A stretch of 64,000 nucleotides of DNA from Loripinus fragilis (GCA_964019695.1 OZ026527.1:70950593-71014592); one strand, 5' to 3'; numbered from the stretch's first letter, positions 10,783 to 22,079 are shown. Notes: generated by a model not told the origin, from the letters alone. Program-made: numbers and translations.

Positions 10783-10950
10783 TAACAGTAGGACTAGCAT
10801 GCAAAGGGTCCATACATTTCATCTGGTACATGACCTTAGAGATGTCAGACTTTATGCATTTATGCATTCGCAAATCATCTCTGGGTAAGGCACCACATAA
10901 AGAATCTAATTGACTATTTGCCTCTTCAAAATCCATGCATCGTGTAACTT
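10783..10950 (-). CDS. Possible protein-coding remnant, unrecognised
   Basis: The minus strand reads a ~55-codon stretch with coding-like composition (CMDFEEANSQLDSLCGALPR and, later, KVMYQMKCMDPLHAS). The amphipathic, Met/Cys-containing sequence looks less random than other short frames here, but no family is recognised. It has no convincing splice sites and lies next to transposon DNA, so it may be a relic of transposon coding sequence. Confidence 0.22.
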
Positions 10951-10959
10951 GTATAAGGA

Positions 10960-11630
10960 TCATTGACACTTGCTATGGGTAAATGCCTATGGTTTTCAAT
11001 AAAAATAAAAGTTTGTCAATCGTCCCTTTCTTCACCTTAAAGCTACCCTGACCTGAGTACTTTATTGCGGTGAAATCCGTTTTCGATATTAAAGGCTTCA
11101 AAGATGTAAAATTTTGGGTAGAGCAATCAGTTTTACATTATAGTATATAGAAATCTGAAAACATTTTTTAAAATATCATTCCCCCCGTGTGCCAGCAAAA
11201 GCTTTGGCATGTATATGTGTTACCGTATTTTACAAATTGTATGGAAGTGGCTTGCTGGCAAATGGGGGGGGGGGGGTGAAGATGTTCAGCAGTCCAAAAA
11301 CCCGGGGCCTAAGCCCATAAAATGCCTTTTCTACCAAATAAGAAATTACTGACAGTAATCAAGTTCTCTAGAACCAACCTCCTAAATTGCTTTGTATTCT
11401 GTGCTAGTTTAATATAAAGTACTTAAAGATTAAAAGTAGAATTAGCAAGGTTTAATGCATTTTTTCATAAGAAAAAATCTCACTGTTATTAAATGGCACA
11501 TTCTTTTGCAAACGTCCTGTACTTATCTATTTGCATGCCAGGGAATTGTTCATGTTTTTATTTTTGTCTGCTGACTTTCTTCAAAATTAAGTTGTTAAAA
11601 ATAAACCACCCAGGACAACCATCGGAGTAT
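10960..11630. other. No gene seen; AT-rich with a poly-G run
   Basis: Non-coding in all frames. A poly-G tract lies at about 11264-11276 and an AATAAAAATAAAA string near 10999. No transposon family recognised. Confidence 0.5.
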
Positions 11631-11695
11631 CAAACAGTTTGGATCCAGATGAAGACCGACATTCTGTTGGTCTTCATCTGGGTTCAAACTGTTTG
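11631..11695. repeat. Foldback palindrome of the CAAACAGTTTGGATC family
   Basis: CAAACAGTTTGGATCCAGAT on the left pairs with its near-complement ending in AAACTGTTTG. The two arms of ~27 bp are separated by about 11 nt. Relatives are at 24184, 25016, 35727, 37544 and 47286. Confidence 0.8.
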
Positions 11696-11791
11696 CAAAA
11701 GACTATTGGCAGACGACAAAATTATCCACTGACATGCAAAGAGTTATAACAGGTAAATACTTTAGTGTTCAATATATTGTCTCATATAGGG

Positions 11792-11928
<137 letters not shown>

Positions 11929-11929
11929 A

Positions 11930-12870
11930 TAAATATTCGGACACTTAAAATACATTTTACATGCTATGTCCTTTAAACAAAGCAAAAGTAATATTCGACT
12001 CAGTTTTACTTTCCAATGCTAAATGGGACACTTTCTTTCCTGAAAAAATATTTATTTCTTTTGCTGAGCTTTCATTTTTGTATTATTTACGGTACATGTA
12101 GTCAAAAACGTACAGGTAACTTCTAAATTATCTCCCCAAAATCATTTTATTACAAAACATATTTTGTTTTTAAAACAATTACATCAATTATCGTGATCCG
12201 TTGATACTCTGCATATGGTATTTTCGATAAATATCACCATGCCTACCAAATAAATCAAGAAAACGTGCAGAAATCACTTCTTAAAGCACTTTTTATTTTC
12301 ATGAAATTTCAGACCCCCTCTCCTTTCTACCCGCCATAACTCTCGAGTGCGTAGGAATTTTGAAAATATTTTGCTAGCTGGCTCATTAGATTCACCTGTT
12401 GCAATGATACTACATGCACCACACTAGAAGCTTCAAAGCAGCGTTCTGGGAATCAGAAAAAAGGCGTATAAGGCCCAAACCGTCAATGTACCTTTCATGT
12501 TATCTGTGCTTTAATAAGCTCCCTTTTTACTTTGGATTTCTGACTGACCAACTGTCTTATTATTCTCTTCAGCAGAATAGTGGCTAAATGTCATACCAGG
12601 TCGGCCTAGGTCAATCTTTGAAGAACATGATGCAATCAGAATTTCAAGATAGACTGGGAAACCAGAAAATGACAAATCTATATTTACAAATGACATCAGT
12701 TTATTCTTAGACAGAGGTCCCATGATTGGTTACATTTGGTCACATGCTCCTCCATGGTACAGCTCTAATTCTCACCTTATATATTGTGTTTAGGTGCTCA
12801 TGCAATTAAACAACAAATAGCCCCAACATCTTTCAAACAAAAGGTGATTATGTTGAAAAAGTTTTGCGTT
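11930..12870. other. No gene or known repeat seen
   Basis: AT-rich intergenic-type DNA. Frames on both strands are short and without motifs. Confidence 0.5.
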
Positions 12871-12879
12871 TTATTATAT

Positions 12880-13140
12880 AAACAGGCAATTCCAGACAGA
12901 ATGGAATTCTTTTTAAACAGGACCCGAAGAAAACTGCTTTGATTTTCTTGAAATTATAGTCCGTTTCAATGAGCATAGATGAAAGACTTGCAGATGTAAG
13001 ATTGTTTCTAATTGGTGGATAATTTAGATAGTCTGTTTCAATGAACATAGATAGCAGACTTGCAGATGTAAGATTGTTTCTGATTGGTGGATAATTTAGA
13101 GTAAAGTCGATTATAGACAGCTACCGCTGAAAAATAATTT
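12880..13140. repeat. Left arm of a 3.3-kb-spaced inverted repeat, with internal 72-bp duplication
   Basis: This arm reappears inverted at about 16287-16455: 'GGACCCGAAGAAAACTG' here, 'CAGTTTTCTTCGGGTC' there; 'GTAAAGTCGATTATAGACAG' here, 'CTGTCTATAATCAACTTTAC' there. Inside it a 72-bp unit (from TAGTCCGTTTCAATGA) is duplicated in tandem at 12957-13028 and 13029-13100; the inverted arm has only one copy. Confidence 0.75.
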
Positions 13141-13976
13141 GTATTTGGCTTCTTGACACAAATCAGACACAAGAAAAAATGTACGTGAAAACCCTGAGAC
13201 GCATGTATCATTCCTTTATTCAGTTAAAGGTGAAACGATAACGATTATATTTTAGAATTTTAGATACTGTTTTATGTTTAAATCATTTCAAAGTTCAGTG
13301 TAAGATTCTTTTCTGGCTCTTTTCATCATGTTTGAATTGAGAAAGTTGATTAATAAAACTGATATGTGTTGAAAACCATAGGCCTATATACATTGTGTAT
13401 TCTGTTTTAACATTTTTTTCTCATTTAGTTGGATTATACTATTTTAAGTCAACTTCGAATTCGTAAAAGATATCTGCAGTATTTTAAGGTTAAATTAATT
13501 ATTTATGTTTAATGGTATTCGCCAGTATTTGCCACTTGAGCCATATTTCCCTTGCCAGTAAATGACACCAGTAAATATTAGGGGTTGAATTCATTGCCCA
13601 ACCTTAATTGATTGTAGGTCGAACTTAGAATCCCAATTTTACTCTTGCTACGGATATATTCATATTACATACAATCGGCAGACAGAATGTACATAGCCAT
13701 TATCATTAAGATCATAGCAGATTCGTATATGATAATTCCTCAAAATCACCCTCGTTAATATTTTGGCCACATCACGCGAAAACCTGATTTTGTTGTATGC
13801 GAACAACAGTTACTCACACCAACCAACTCTCTGGAAAGTTTAGTTGCTCAATCTGCTAACTACAAAATATCAATCATCTGGATCTATTAAATTACTATCC
13901 TAGCGTCACCAGATCAGGGTTTCTGCTGGTTTTATCCGTTGAAGAGAATTCGATCTTACATACCCCGTCCCAACCC
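13141..13976. other. No gene or known repeat seen
   Basis: AT-rich non-coding DNA. No motif recognised on either strand. Confidence 0.5.
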
Positions 13977-13997
13977 GTGGGAAGGATAAACAACAAA

Positions 13998-14058
13998 ACA
14001 ACCCCCACCCCCCACCCCCACCCCCCCCCCCCAAAAAAAAAAACACAAAAAAAACAAA
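13998..14058. repeat. Low-complexity C-rich then A-rich tract
   Basis: Runs of CCCCACCCC merging into C10 and then A10-rich sequence. Short frames across it are compositional artefacts. Confidence 0.9.
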
Positions 14059-14474
14059 CAACGGCGCTAAATTTTGAGTCTGAGACTGTACTCAAGTTTT
14101 ATAACCTCGAAGCCAGGAACTTCTGGGAGCCTGTTTGTTTACATATGAATTTGCGGTATTTAATGATGAGCAAGAAAAGGAACACATTATATGAGTGAGA
14201 ATGGGATAGGAACGGCGATCCGCTGGACAGTGGTTTCTATCCCATCTTCACAATCATGATATATTTGTATAGTCTCAGAAGCTTGACAAGTCGTTTGGCC
14301 CTTACCTGATAGCAAATCCCAGAAGCAGGTCCCTTTTAAATCTGAATGGTAACGTGCGCATTGCAAACTGCTGCACTAGACTAATTGGTGTCTGATAAAG
14401 CTCTTGCATGAGTGAATATTGTAAATATCCGCTGCAAACATGGTATTAAAGGCTGACACACATTGTGGACACAA

Positions 14475-14476
<2 letters not shown>

Positions 14477-14533
<57 letters not shown>
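14477..14533. repeat. (TC)n microsatellite
   Basis: About 28 TC units. It resumes at 14742 on the other side of the SINE and grades into TCTG repeats up to about 14826. Confidence 0.95.
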
Positions 14534-14538
<5 letters not shown>

Positions 14539-14540
14539 AG

Positions 14541-14741
14541 GGAGCGCAGTGGTTCAGTGGTAGAGTGCTTGACTCGAGACCGAGGGGCCGCGTGTTCGAG
14601 CCTCACCGGCGTCACTGCGTTGTGGTCCTTGAGCAAGACACATTTATCATAGCTTAGTACTGGTTCAACATGGGAAGACCCGTCCCTGTTTAACTGAAAG
14701 ATTGTTGATGGGACGTAAAGAATCAAATCAAACAAACAATA
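14541..14741 (+). mobile_element. tRNA-derived SINE with 15-bp target-site duplication
   Basis: It opens with a tRNA-like head containing a box A-like GTGGTTCAGTGGTAGAGTGC and a box B-like GTGTTCGAGCC, the RNA polymerase III internal promoter. A conserved body follows (GTCCTTGAGCAAGACACATT ... GATGGGACGTAAAG) and then a short A-rich tail. CTCTCTCTGTCTCAG is present at 14526-14540 and 14742-14756, a clean 15-bp target duplication in a TC-rich site. Diverged copies lie on the minus strand at 21070, 23640, 37862 and 46256. Confidence 0.85.
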
Positions 14742-14979
14742 CTCTCTCTGTCTCAGTCCGTCTGTCTGTCGGCCTGTCTGTCTGTCTGTCTATCTGTCTC
14801 TGTCTCTCTCCCTCTCTCTCTCTCTGCACCTAACAAATCGTAGCAAAGTATCCGTTTCGATATGGTAATTTGAGTATGTAATCACTTCGTTATGGCAACA
14901 AAATGTAGGTTTATTCCGAAATAGATATACATGGACATTGAATTTCTTATTTGAAACCGACTAGGGAATATTTCATAAA

Positions 14980-15190
14980 TGAGCCGCGACATGAGATTTC
15001 CAACAATGTGGTATGTGTGACCAGCAAAGGCTCAGACCAGCCTGCGCATACGCGCAGTCTGATCAGAGCGTTTGCTAGTTGCTTGAATAAGCTACTGACC
15101 GAACAGCATTTGGAGTTTCTAAGCTTAAAGGAGGCTGCTAAGGCTCGTCCGAGTCTATTCATGTCAAAATGCCACGTTGCTGGAAATCAC
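14980..15190 (-). mobile_element. MITE of the GAGCCGCGACATGAGATTTCC family
   Basis: The terminal GAGCCGCGACATGAGATTTC is shared with 44041-44278 and 52472-52697. The interior has the paired sequence around CAGCCTGCGCATACGCGCAG. The other end stops at GGAAATCAC, so this copy is slightly truncated. Confidence 0.75.
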
Positions 15191-15229
15191 ACAATATTTT
15201 CTAGAATCGGTATTCAGCACAACATTTGA

Positions 15230-15740
15230 GTCAGAATTTGGGCGAAAGTTGAGCTCGACAATCAACATTCAGCTTTTCATTAGCATTTGTAATGTTTCCA
15301 AAGTTTTCAGTGACTTTGGTCGAATGCTGACACTCGTCATTCAGCTCGCCATTCGATGCCATAGTGTTTCCGAAGATCTAAAAAACAATTTTGGTGAATG
15401 TTTGATCTGTTTGCTCAACATTTGGCCAAAGTCACTTTGAAAACTTCGGAAACATTACAAACGCGAATGTTAAGCTGAGCTGGACAATGAATGTTGAGCC
15501 GACTGTCGATTGTCGAGCAAGACATTCAGAATGTTGAGATGACTTTCAATTGTCTAGCTAGACATTGAATGCTGAGATGAATGTTGAGTGTCGAGCTAGA
15601 CATTCAGAATGTTGAGATGAATGTCGATTGTCGAGCTAGACATTGAATGTTGAGATGAATGTCAATTGTCTGGCTAGACATTCAGAATGTTGAGATGAAG
15701 GTCACTTGTCTAGCTAGACATTGAATACTGCGATGAATGT
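15230..15740. repeat. Foldback repeat with attached ~34/68-bp satellite
   Basis: AATGTTTCCAAAGTTTTCAG near 15291 is inverted near 15436-15455 (AAACTTCGGAAACATT), forming a hairpin of roughly 200 bp. From about 15475 to 15735 a satellite of the type GTCTAGCTAGACATTGAATG / TTGAGATGAATGTC repeats every ~34 bp, in alternating versions that make a ~68-bp higher-order unit. Confidence 0.75.
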
Positions 15741-15779
15741 CGTTTGTCGATGGTCCGTTGCATATCTAGGTCACAGAGG

Positions 15780-16117
15780 CTAAAATATATATTTTCGAGA
15801 TGAAAACTTAAAGAATCTTCTGGTCTAAAACCAGAAGGCATAGAGCCTTGATATTAGATATGTAGCCTCATCTAGTGGACCTCTACCAAGTTTGAACAAA
15901 TAATGCCCTTATGGTCAAAAATGACCACGCCCTGGGGGTCACATGTTTTACATAGGCTTATAGGTGGAAAACATGGAAAATCTTCCTGCCGGAAACCATA
16001 AGCCCCAGAGCCTTGATATTTGGTATGTAGCATCACCTAGTAAGCTTCTACCAAGTATGTTCAAATAATGTCCCTGAGATAAAAAAAATACCCCACCTGC
16101 GGGTCACATGTTTGAGA
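15780..16117 (-). repeat. ~166-bp tandem satellite (inverted relative to the 41.8-42.8 kb array)
   Basis: About two units of the satellite whose + version reads AATATCAAGGCTCTAGGC and CATGTGACCCC; here it reads GAGCCTTGATATT and GGGTCACATG. Further copies are at 17885-18130 and 19290-19500. Confidence 0.8.
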
Positions 16118-16290
16118 TAATGCATTGATAAGTTAGGGGTCTTTCATGCAAACCAAATATCTATGTGTCTTGATCCACATCTGAATTAAGGGTGAGGTTG
16201 GCGCGCCGTTAAACCGGTTTAAGCTCTCCAGTAAAAAATTTTACTGACCGTTCCAAGGCGGTACTTCTTTTGTGCATCTTTTATTTTTTC
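16118..16290 (+). mobile_element. Retroelement A 3' UTR fragment
   Basis: It matches the UTR downstream of the 18.1-18.7 kb RT remnant (TTAGGGGTCTTTCATGCAAA ... GTTAAACCGGTTTAAGC ... TTTACTGACCGTTCC). Confidence 0.8.
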
Positions 16291-16455
16291 AGCGGCAGCT
16301 GTCTATAATCAACTTTACTCTAAATAATCCACCAATCAGAAACAATCTTACATCTGCAAGTCTGCTATCTATGCTCATTGAAACGGACTATAATTTCAAG
16401 AAAATCACACCAGTTTTCTTCGGGTCTCGTTAAAAGAATTCCATTGTTTTGTATC
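16287..16455. repeat. Right arm of the inverted repeat begun at 12880
   Basis: Reverse complement of 12880-13140 without the second 72-bp unit. It directly abuts the retroelement A fragment. Confidence 0.7.
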
Positions 16456-17665
16456 CTGCTCAGCCCGGGTTGCCCATTTCACCCGGTTGTGTCTAAAACC
16501 TGTAACCGAACCGAATTCGGCCGAACCTACCGAACTTACCGAATATTCACTGTTTAAACCTATTGATTGTAGGTATGTGCTTTTCTTTATATCCCTTTAA
16601 GTTTTTGGCCAATACCTCTGTATCCTTAGAAACTTTTCCAGTGCCTCACTAAGAATAAAGGTGTCGTCGAGTTGTCTCATAAAGTGTCGCCAAATTGTCT
16701 CAAAATCTGTCGACGAGTTGTCTCAAAAAACGTGTCGCCGTCGGCAACATTCCGGTATATTTCGGTATGTTCTGGTGTTTCTTTGCAGTAACTATAAATA
16801 GCCTACGCATGTAAATACAACGATCAATGCCACAGATTAATATCATTACAAGGTTAGCTTTTAAAAAGGCTTAGAACCATCGCATGGCGTTTTCCAGTTA
16901 TTAAAGAAGAACGTTTATAGGGGAGACCTGGGCTAGTTCGAACTTGGGGCATACGGCTATATTTAGCATGTAAACTAAGATATGGGGCTGGGAAACATGT
17001 TTGGAAATTACTTGTGACGAGTTTGTCTACATGAGTATTGAAGGATAGATTGATATTGTACCAGAAAACTCATTTTCTTGCATGATTAGTAAATTTTTCA
17101 TATTAATTTCTGTTTATATTCATCTAACGATGTGTTTAGATTCTGATTTAAATTTTATATTTTTATTACGAAAGGATTATGTGCTTTGATATAAAACAAT
17201 GTTAATTTCTTCTCCTGCATGTTAAAAGGAGCTGTCACATGATATTTGGAAATAGTCTGTCAGGGGCAAGTTGGGTCAATTAAGTTCGGCCCATAGCCAA
17301 ACTTGCCCCACACTTACATAAAATACATGCCATTGTATTTTAGCTCACCTTTTTTGTGAAGGGTGTTTATATCATGGATCCTAAATACCTCCGTGTTCAT
17401 ATTTAGCACAATGATTGACTGCACAATGATAACGTTTATTTCATCGAAAGTTTCAGATCGCCATTTACATTGAAGGCAAAAGTTAATATACCTGTCTAAG
17501 ACACGTAATGCAAACTTTTCCTGTTCTGTTTATTATTTTCACCTCATCCAATCAATCAACATCTAACACCAATCTACTGTGCATAAAAGCATCTTCCAAT
17601 TACAACAGGACTTTAAATGTATGTTCTCCTTTGAATGCCGCTGAATATCTTTTTTAAAGATATTT
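16456..17665. other. No gene seen
   Basis: Non-coding. A short motif, GTCGCC/GTCGACGAGTTGTCTCA, repeats near 16665-16735. Otherwise it is unrecognised AT-rich DNA. Confidence 0.45.
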
Positions 17666-17669
17666 CTTG

Positions 17670-17875
17670 TTTGTTCTGTCTTATGTTTGCTATGTCTTTG
17701 TCCGCGTCTGTTTATTTGTGCTTTGTGGTCACCTGCTGGGATAGGGTTGACCTCTTGGCTCTCGTTTGTGGTGTCTGACTGTGAGTTTGTAACTTTACCA
17801 TTGGTATCCTGGGTCGGGTGTGGTACTTGATTGTATCGACTCCTGATCTTTGCACCCTTTCTTACTTTACATAGG
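17670..17875 (+). mobile_element. Retroelement A terminal UTR fragment
   Basis: The block from TGTTCTGTCTTATGTTTGCT to CTGATCTTTGCACCC matches the last ~200 bp of the A element at 19079-19275. The upstream part is missing. Confidence 0.8.
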
Positions 17876-17884
17876 CATTTATCA

Positions 17885-18130
17885 AAAAACATTTAAAAAA
17901 TCTTCTTGCTTGAAACCGCAAGCCTAGAGCCTTGATATTACGTATGTAGCATCATTTAGTAGTCCTCTACCGAGTTTATTCGAAATTATAGCCCTGGGGC
18001 CAAAAATGGAACCGCCCCCAGGGGACAATGTTTTACATGGGATTATATAGGGAAAATGTAAAAAATCCTCTTGTCTGAAACCATAAGACCTAGAGCCTTG
18101 ATATTTGGTATGTAGTAATACCTAGTAGAC
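17885..18130 (-). repeat. ~166-bp tandem satellite units
   Basis: Two phrases, AGAGCCTTGATATT and GATATTTGGTATGTAGTAAT, mark unit boundaries. The array runs directly into the RT remnant at 18136. Confidence 0.8.
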
Positions 18131-18135
18131 ATTGA

Positions 18136-18741
18136 TACACTGATACTAAAGCCGCATTTTTAGACTTGCATTTGTCAATTTCTAATGATATTGTTTCTAC
18201 AAAAATTTATGATAAACGTGACGACTTTGATTTTGATATTGTCAATTTCCCATTTTTAGATGGTGATGTTCCTCGTTCTACATCCTATGGGGTCTATATC
18301 TCTCAACTCATTCGTTTTGCTAAAGCATCTAGCTATGTTGCTGACTTCAACACTCGCAATAAATTGTTAACTCAGAAACTTCTTAAACATGGCTATCAGT
18401 ATCATAAACTTCGCAAAACATTTTCAAAATTTTATAGACGATACTATGATTTGATTTCTAAATTCCAAGTTGGACTTAAATCTCTCTTGCGCCAAGGACT
18501 TTCGGAACCTGATTTCTATGGTGACTTGGTGTTTAAATTGAAGAAGATTGTTGGCTCTAACAATTTTTCAGCGCAATTCATAAAAATAATTTCCCATTAT
18601 AAAAGAGTTGGCTATAACATTAATGTATTGCAACAGACTGCATGCTTTGTGGTCAACCCAATCACGGTTGGCAACTTTGCTTTCCTCTTTAATTGCACGC
18701 CGGTAGGTTGGACTTCAGACTCTATGATGGTTCAGACTTAA
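18136..18741 (+). pseudogene. C-terminal part of a reverse transcriptase-type protein (retroelement A)
   Basis: The frame is open from 18136 (after TGA 18133-18135) to TAA 18739-18741. It encodes about 200 residues beginning ...AAFLDLHLSIS and containing YDKRDDFDFDIVNFPFLDGD, YGVYISQLIRFA and LRKTFSKFYRRYYDL. These motifs recur in many invertebrate non-LTR-type retroelement proteins, downstream of the RT catalytic core. A degraded homologue with part of the RT itself is on the minus strand at 54480-55863. No methionine precedes the domain, so this is a 5'-truncated insertion. The exact RT clade is uncertain; a Penelope-like or related lineage is my best guess. Confidence 0.75.
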
Positions 18742-19278
18742 AGACTCATCTTTTGATGAGATGGTAGGGGCCTGATGCTTTGGCTGTTTGTCTGGCCCAC
18801 CGGGGTTTACCTGTTGGATTTCTTTTGCTCCGGTATTCATTTTATTTACTGTTGAGTCCTTATCTTTGCTTTATCTCCTTGTTAAATCTTGATTTATATG
18901 TTTTAGGAGATAATGCATTGATAAGTTAGGGGTCTTTCATGCAAACCAAATATCTATGTGTTTTGATCCACATCTGGATTAAGGGTGAGGTTGGCGCCGT
19001 TAAACTGGTTTAAGCCCTCCAGTAAAATATTTTACTGACCGTTCCGATGCGTTACTTCTTTTGTGGATCTTTAAGTTTTTGTTCTGTCTTGTGTTTGCTA
19101 TGTCTTTGTGCGCGTCTGTTTATATGTGCTTTTTGGTCACCTGCTGGGAAAGGGCTGACCTCTTGGCTCTCGTTTGTGGTGTCTTACTGTAAGTTTATCA
19201 CTTTCCCACTGGTATCATGGGTCAGGTGTGGTACTTGATTTTATCAATTCCTGATCTTTGCACCCTTACTTACTTTAC
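18742..19278 (+). mobile_element. 3' UTR of retroelement A (reference copy)
   Basis: It follows the RT remnant without a break: TTAGGGGTCTTTCATGCAAA, GGTGAGGTTGGCGCCGTTAA, CCCTCCAGTAAAATATTTTA, then TGTTCTGTCTTGTGTTTGCT to the end near TACTTACTTTA. At least eight other fragments in the window match it. Confidence 0.8.
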
Positions 19279-19289
19279 CACGTTTGTTC

Positions 19290-19500
19290 AATTAATGTCT
19301 CTGGGGTAAAATGCAATCACCTAGTGGACCTCTATTAAGTTTGTTCAAATAATGTCCCTGGGGTCAAAATGGCCCCTCCCAGGCTTTGATATGTAGCATA
19401 ACCTTGTGGACCATCTACCAAGTTTATCCAAATTATGTCTCTGGGGCCAAAAATATCCCCACCCCAATATAAAATTAACTTTTTCAGAAATATGGTCATG
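19290..19500 (-). repeat. ~166-bp satellite units, diverged
   Basis: Repeats of CACCTAGTGGACCTCTA and AAATAATGTCCCTGGGG phrases. It is the third minus-orientation block of this satellite. Confidence 0.65.
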
Positions 19501-20690
19501 TTGCATATCAAATTAAAGGGGATGCAGCCTACAATTACATTTTAGCAAATATTTTGCTCTTACACTTACTCTTGACCCGTGGGAAGGGGGCAAAAGGTTA
19601 ATTTGTTTTCTTTTCTGAAAGTAGCCATGTTGCATAATCAAATTAATTAGAAAGAAGCATATAACACCATGCATGCAAATGTTCTGCCCTTTTACACACC
19701 CTTGATTCCTGTATCACAGGGGGTTAACTCAGTCACAGTGCGGGGTGATTCTTTATGAAAGTTGTCAATGATGCTTTATGAAAGGGTTACAGGTGCTTTA
19801 TGATTTCCTTAATCAGTATAAGGTAGGTGAAGGGAAACTACATCAAACGTAAGATTTTCGAAGCCTGAAAGTATTTTATTTTTATTATTCATATAATTGA
19901 AAAGCTAAAGGTTTTTCTCTGTCAGTCTTTGCAATGATGGTTTATGTGTCATGGATTTATGAGCGGTTTAATTAAGATATTGTTAAAACCCATATCAAAA
20001 ATCAGTATATTTATCAAAGTACATATTCCATCAAATATAGTGTGCATACAACTTCAAGTTCAATCTAAATGTGTTTGAAAAAATCAATTTTCTCCTCATG
20101 TAAAACTATAAAGGGCTTATTTTAAATGACTAATATTGACAAGCCAAGAACTGATGGTAAAGAATCAGTAACATATTTTGGTAACAGGTTCTTTACCTGT
20201 CCGAATGATGGATAACTGGTTCTTTATGAAAGGGTTCGGATGCTTTATGAAAGAATTTGCAAAGATGTTAATGGTTTTAGAATCAGATATCAAGGCAATT
20301 AGACCTATAACTGCAGCCCTGACTTATTTATTGATTGAATTAAGACCTAACGGCCCAGTCAACAATATTTCTGTCATGTTGGGACTCCTCCAAGGGACAG
20401 AGAGAGAATAAAAGGGCCCTAGCCCATCCAAATTTGCCACAAGTCAAGCAAATCACGCCCTATCATAACGATTAAGGTTAAGATATATTTCAATATCATA
20501 TCAGTGATGCCGATGCTGGATGCGATCTCCTGTCTGCTTGCATATTAAGCAGATAGGCAACTGGCCGAGCTACAGAGTTCAGATTGTTAGCTAAGCATCG
20601 CATGTGCGTGTCCCGAGGGTGGCGGTAAGAGGGTTTGCATCCCACCTGGAAGATCACAAGTTGTTATATGTTTCCTGAGAAATACTGTTA
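19501..20690. other. No gene seen; short internal duplications
   Basis: Phrases such as GGTTCTTTATGAAAGGGTT recur (19749-19800 and 20215-20245), suggesting local duplication. No coding signal. Confidence 0.4.
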
Positions 20691-20739
20691 TTGACAACCT
20701 CGAGAAGAAGTAGGACCCCTTGGGTCCAAATGCTTCGGA

Positions 20740-20840
20740 AGGGAGGCCAGGTCCGCACTGCCCTCTGTGAAAAAACTAAAATAAAGTTTTCAGGACACCC
20801 CCCCCCCCCCCCAGATAGAATTTTCTGGATCCTCCCATGC
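20740..20840. repeat. Fragment of a GGATCC/poly-C dispersed repeat
   Basis: A C-rich run followed by 'TTCTGGATCCTCCC' matches phrases at 22080-22170, 36360-36540 and 36840-37160 ('CCTGACAAAACTTCCTGGATC'). Confidence 0.5.
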
Positions 20841-21069
20841 ATCGTAAACATCCAAACCTTGCTATCAGCATCCAGTACTGTAACATTGTATCCGAGACGT
20901 CAATATGTCTTTTACGAAACTCCCAATAGGAGCATGTGGTGGATTAATGAGGGGTGGGGTGGCTCAGCGTATTTTGAAGGGACTTAACATGAGTAAGTGC
21001 GAGTTGAGCCTGACAGGGCAGAGTAGGAGCATTTGGTTTGTTTGTTTGCTTGTTTTCATTTGCTTGGCT

Positions 21070-21320
21070 CGATTCCTCTCGTCCGAGTCAACAATCTTTC
21101 GGTCTTGTCGTGATGGGTCTACCTGGAGGACCCAGTACTAGGCAGCGGGTAAAATGTCTGTTTGCTTTGATAGTTTTCATCCCAGTCGGATTATCCTTCT
21201 GTTTTATACCAGTTTCGGTGTCTTGCTCTAGGACACAATACAGTGACTCTGACGTCTGTGAGTCTCAAACTAGCAAACCTTCAATTGAGCCACTGCACCC
21301 CACACAGGCATGAAAGATTA
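21070..21320 (-). mobile_element. Diverged tRNA-SINE copy
   Basis: Minus-strand remnants of the 14541 SINE: TGTCTTGCTCTAGGACACAA, CTACCTGGAGGACCCAGTAC and a terminal GAGCCACTGCACC. It is interrupted by unrelated sequence. Confidence 0.5.
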
Positions 21321-21402
21321 AGGCAAACATTGTCCATAATAACTTTAATCTTACTTGATAGTCTACTCTTGATAAACAAAACGAGACATGCAGACAACAA
21401 AT

Positions 21403-21461
21403 ATTTACATGTTTGGATTCTCAAAAGAAAAGTCTCATTTAGACGGTTCTTTTGAGTACCC
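21403..21461. repeat. Hairpin repeat of the GAACCGTCTCA family, degraded
   Basis: The arms TCAAAAGAAAAGTCTCA and AGACGGTTCTTTTGAGTACC match the near-perfect copy at 45870-45940. Confidence 0.7.
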
Positions 21462-21712
21462 AGAAGAAATAAAAATGATTTTTTTTAATATTCTCAAAAT
21501 TACCTCGTCTAATGATATATCCAATCATTAGAATCGAACAAAAAACGTATAAAAAGCAGACTATTTGTGAACCCAAACGCCAGATTACTCGTTCTGGATA
21601 CCTGCATTTGCAGTTATACTTCTCTTCGCTGGAGTTGTTTTGTCATAATTAAATTTTGAAAACGGAACAACATCTAGCAATGCACAAAGCTGGTGCAGTA
21701 TTGATAAACATA

Positions 21713-21893
21713 CCGGGTAGGCGGCAATCTAAAACCCTCTTAACAATCGACGAACGCGGATAAAATCGCAAGAAACAGTGTTTACGATTGCCAATCGGGC
21801 GACAAATGACAATAGAAAACTCTGTTTCTATCGATTTTTGATCCGAAGTTCGTTCGTCGATATTATTAACGTTTTCGATTGCCGCCTACCCGG
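21713..21893. mobile_element. 181-bp MITE with 17-bp perfect terminal inverted repeats
   Basis: CCGGGTAGGCGGCAATC at 21713-21729 and its exact complement at 21877-21893. Further inside, AATCGACGAACGCGGAT pairs imperfectly with ATCCGAAGTTCGTTCGTCGA. No target duplication is obvious. Confidence 0.75.
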
Positions 21894-22079
21894 CGTGATA
21901 AAGAAAATGTACGACTTTTGTGTCTGTACGGGCGATAAGCCTTTAATACGGCTACGCTTTTGGCACATCTAAAGTCTTGGCCATCAAAAAGCCAAGCTTC
22001 ATTGGTTCCTTCATGTGTATGCGAACCTTATCCTTTTTTATGCATTATCTAAGTCCCATACCCCGGGGAAAGGGTGCGT

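Noticed and set aside
14376..14735. 119-codon minus frame with poly-(Arg-Glu) run
   Set aside because: Translation of the (TC)n microsatellite and antisense of the SINE.
20535..20660. tRNA-like sequence with GGGTTTGCATCCCACC
   Set aside because: Box B resembles a tRNA T-arm, but no convincing box A at the right spacing and no cloverleaf could be drawn.
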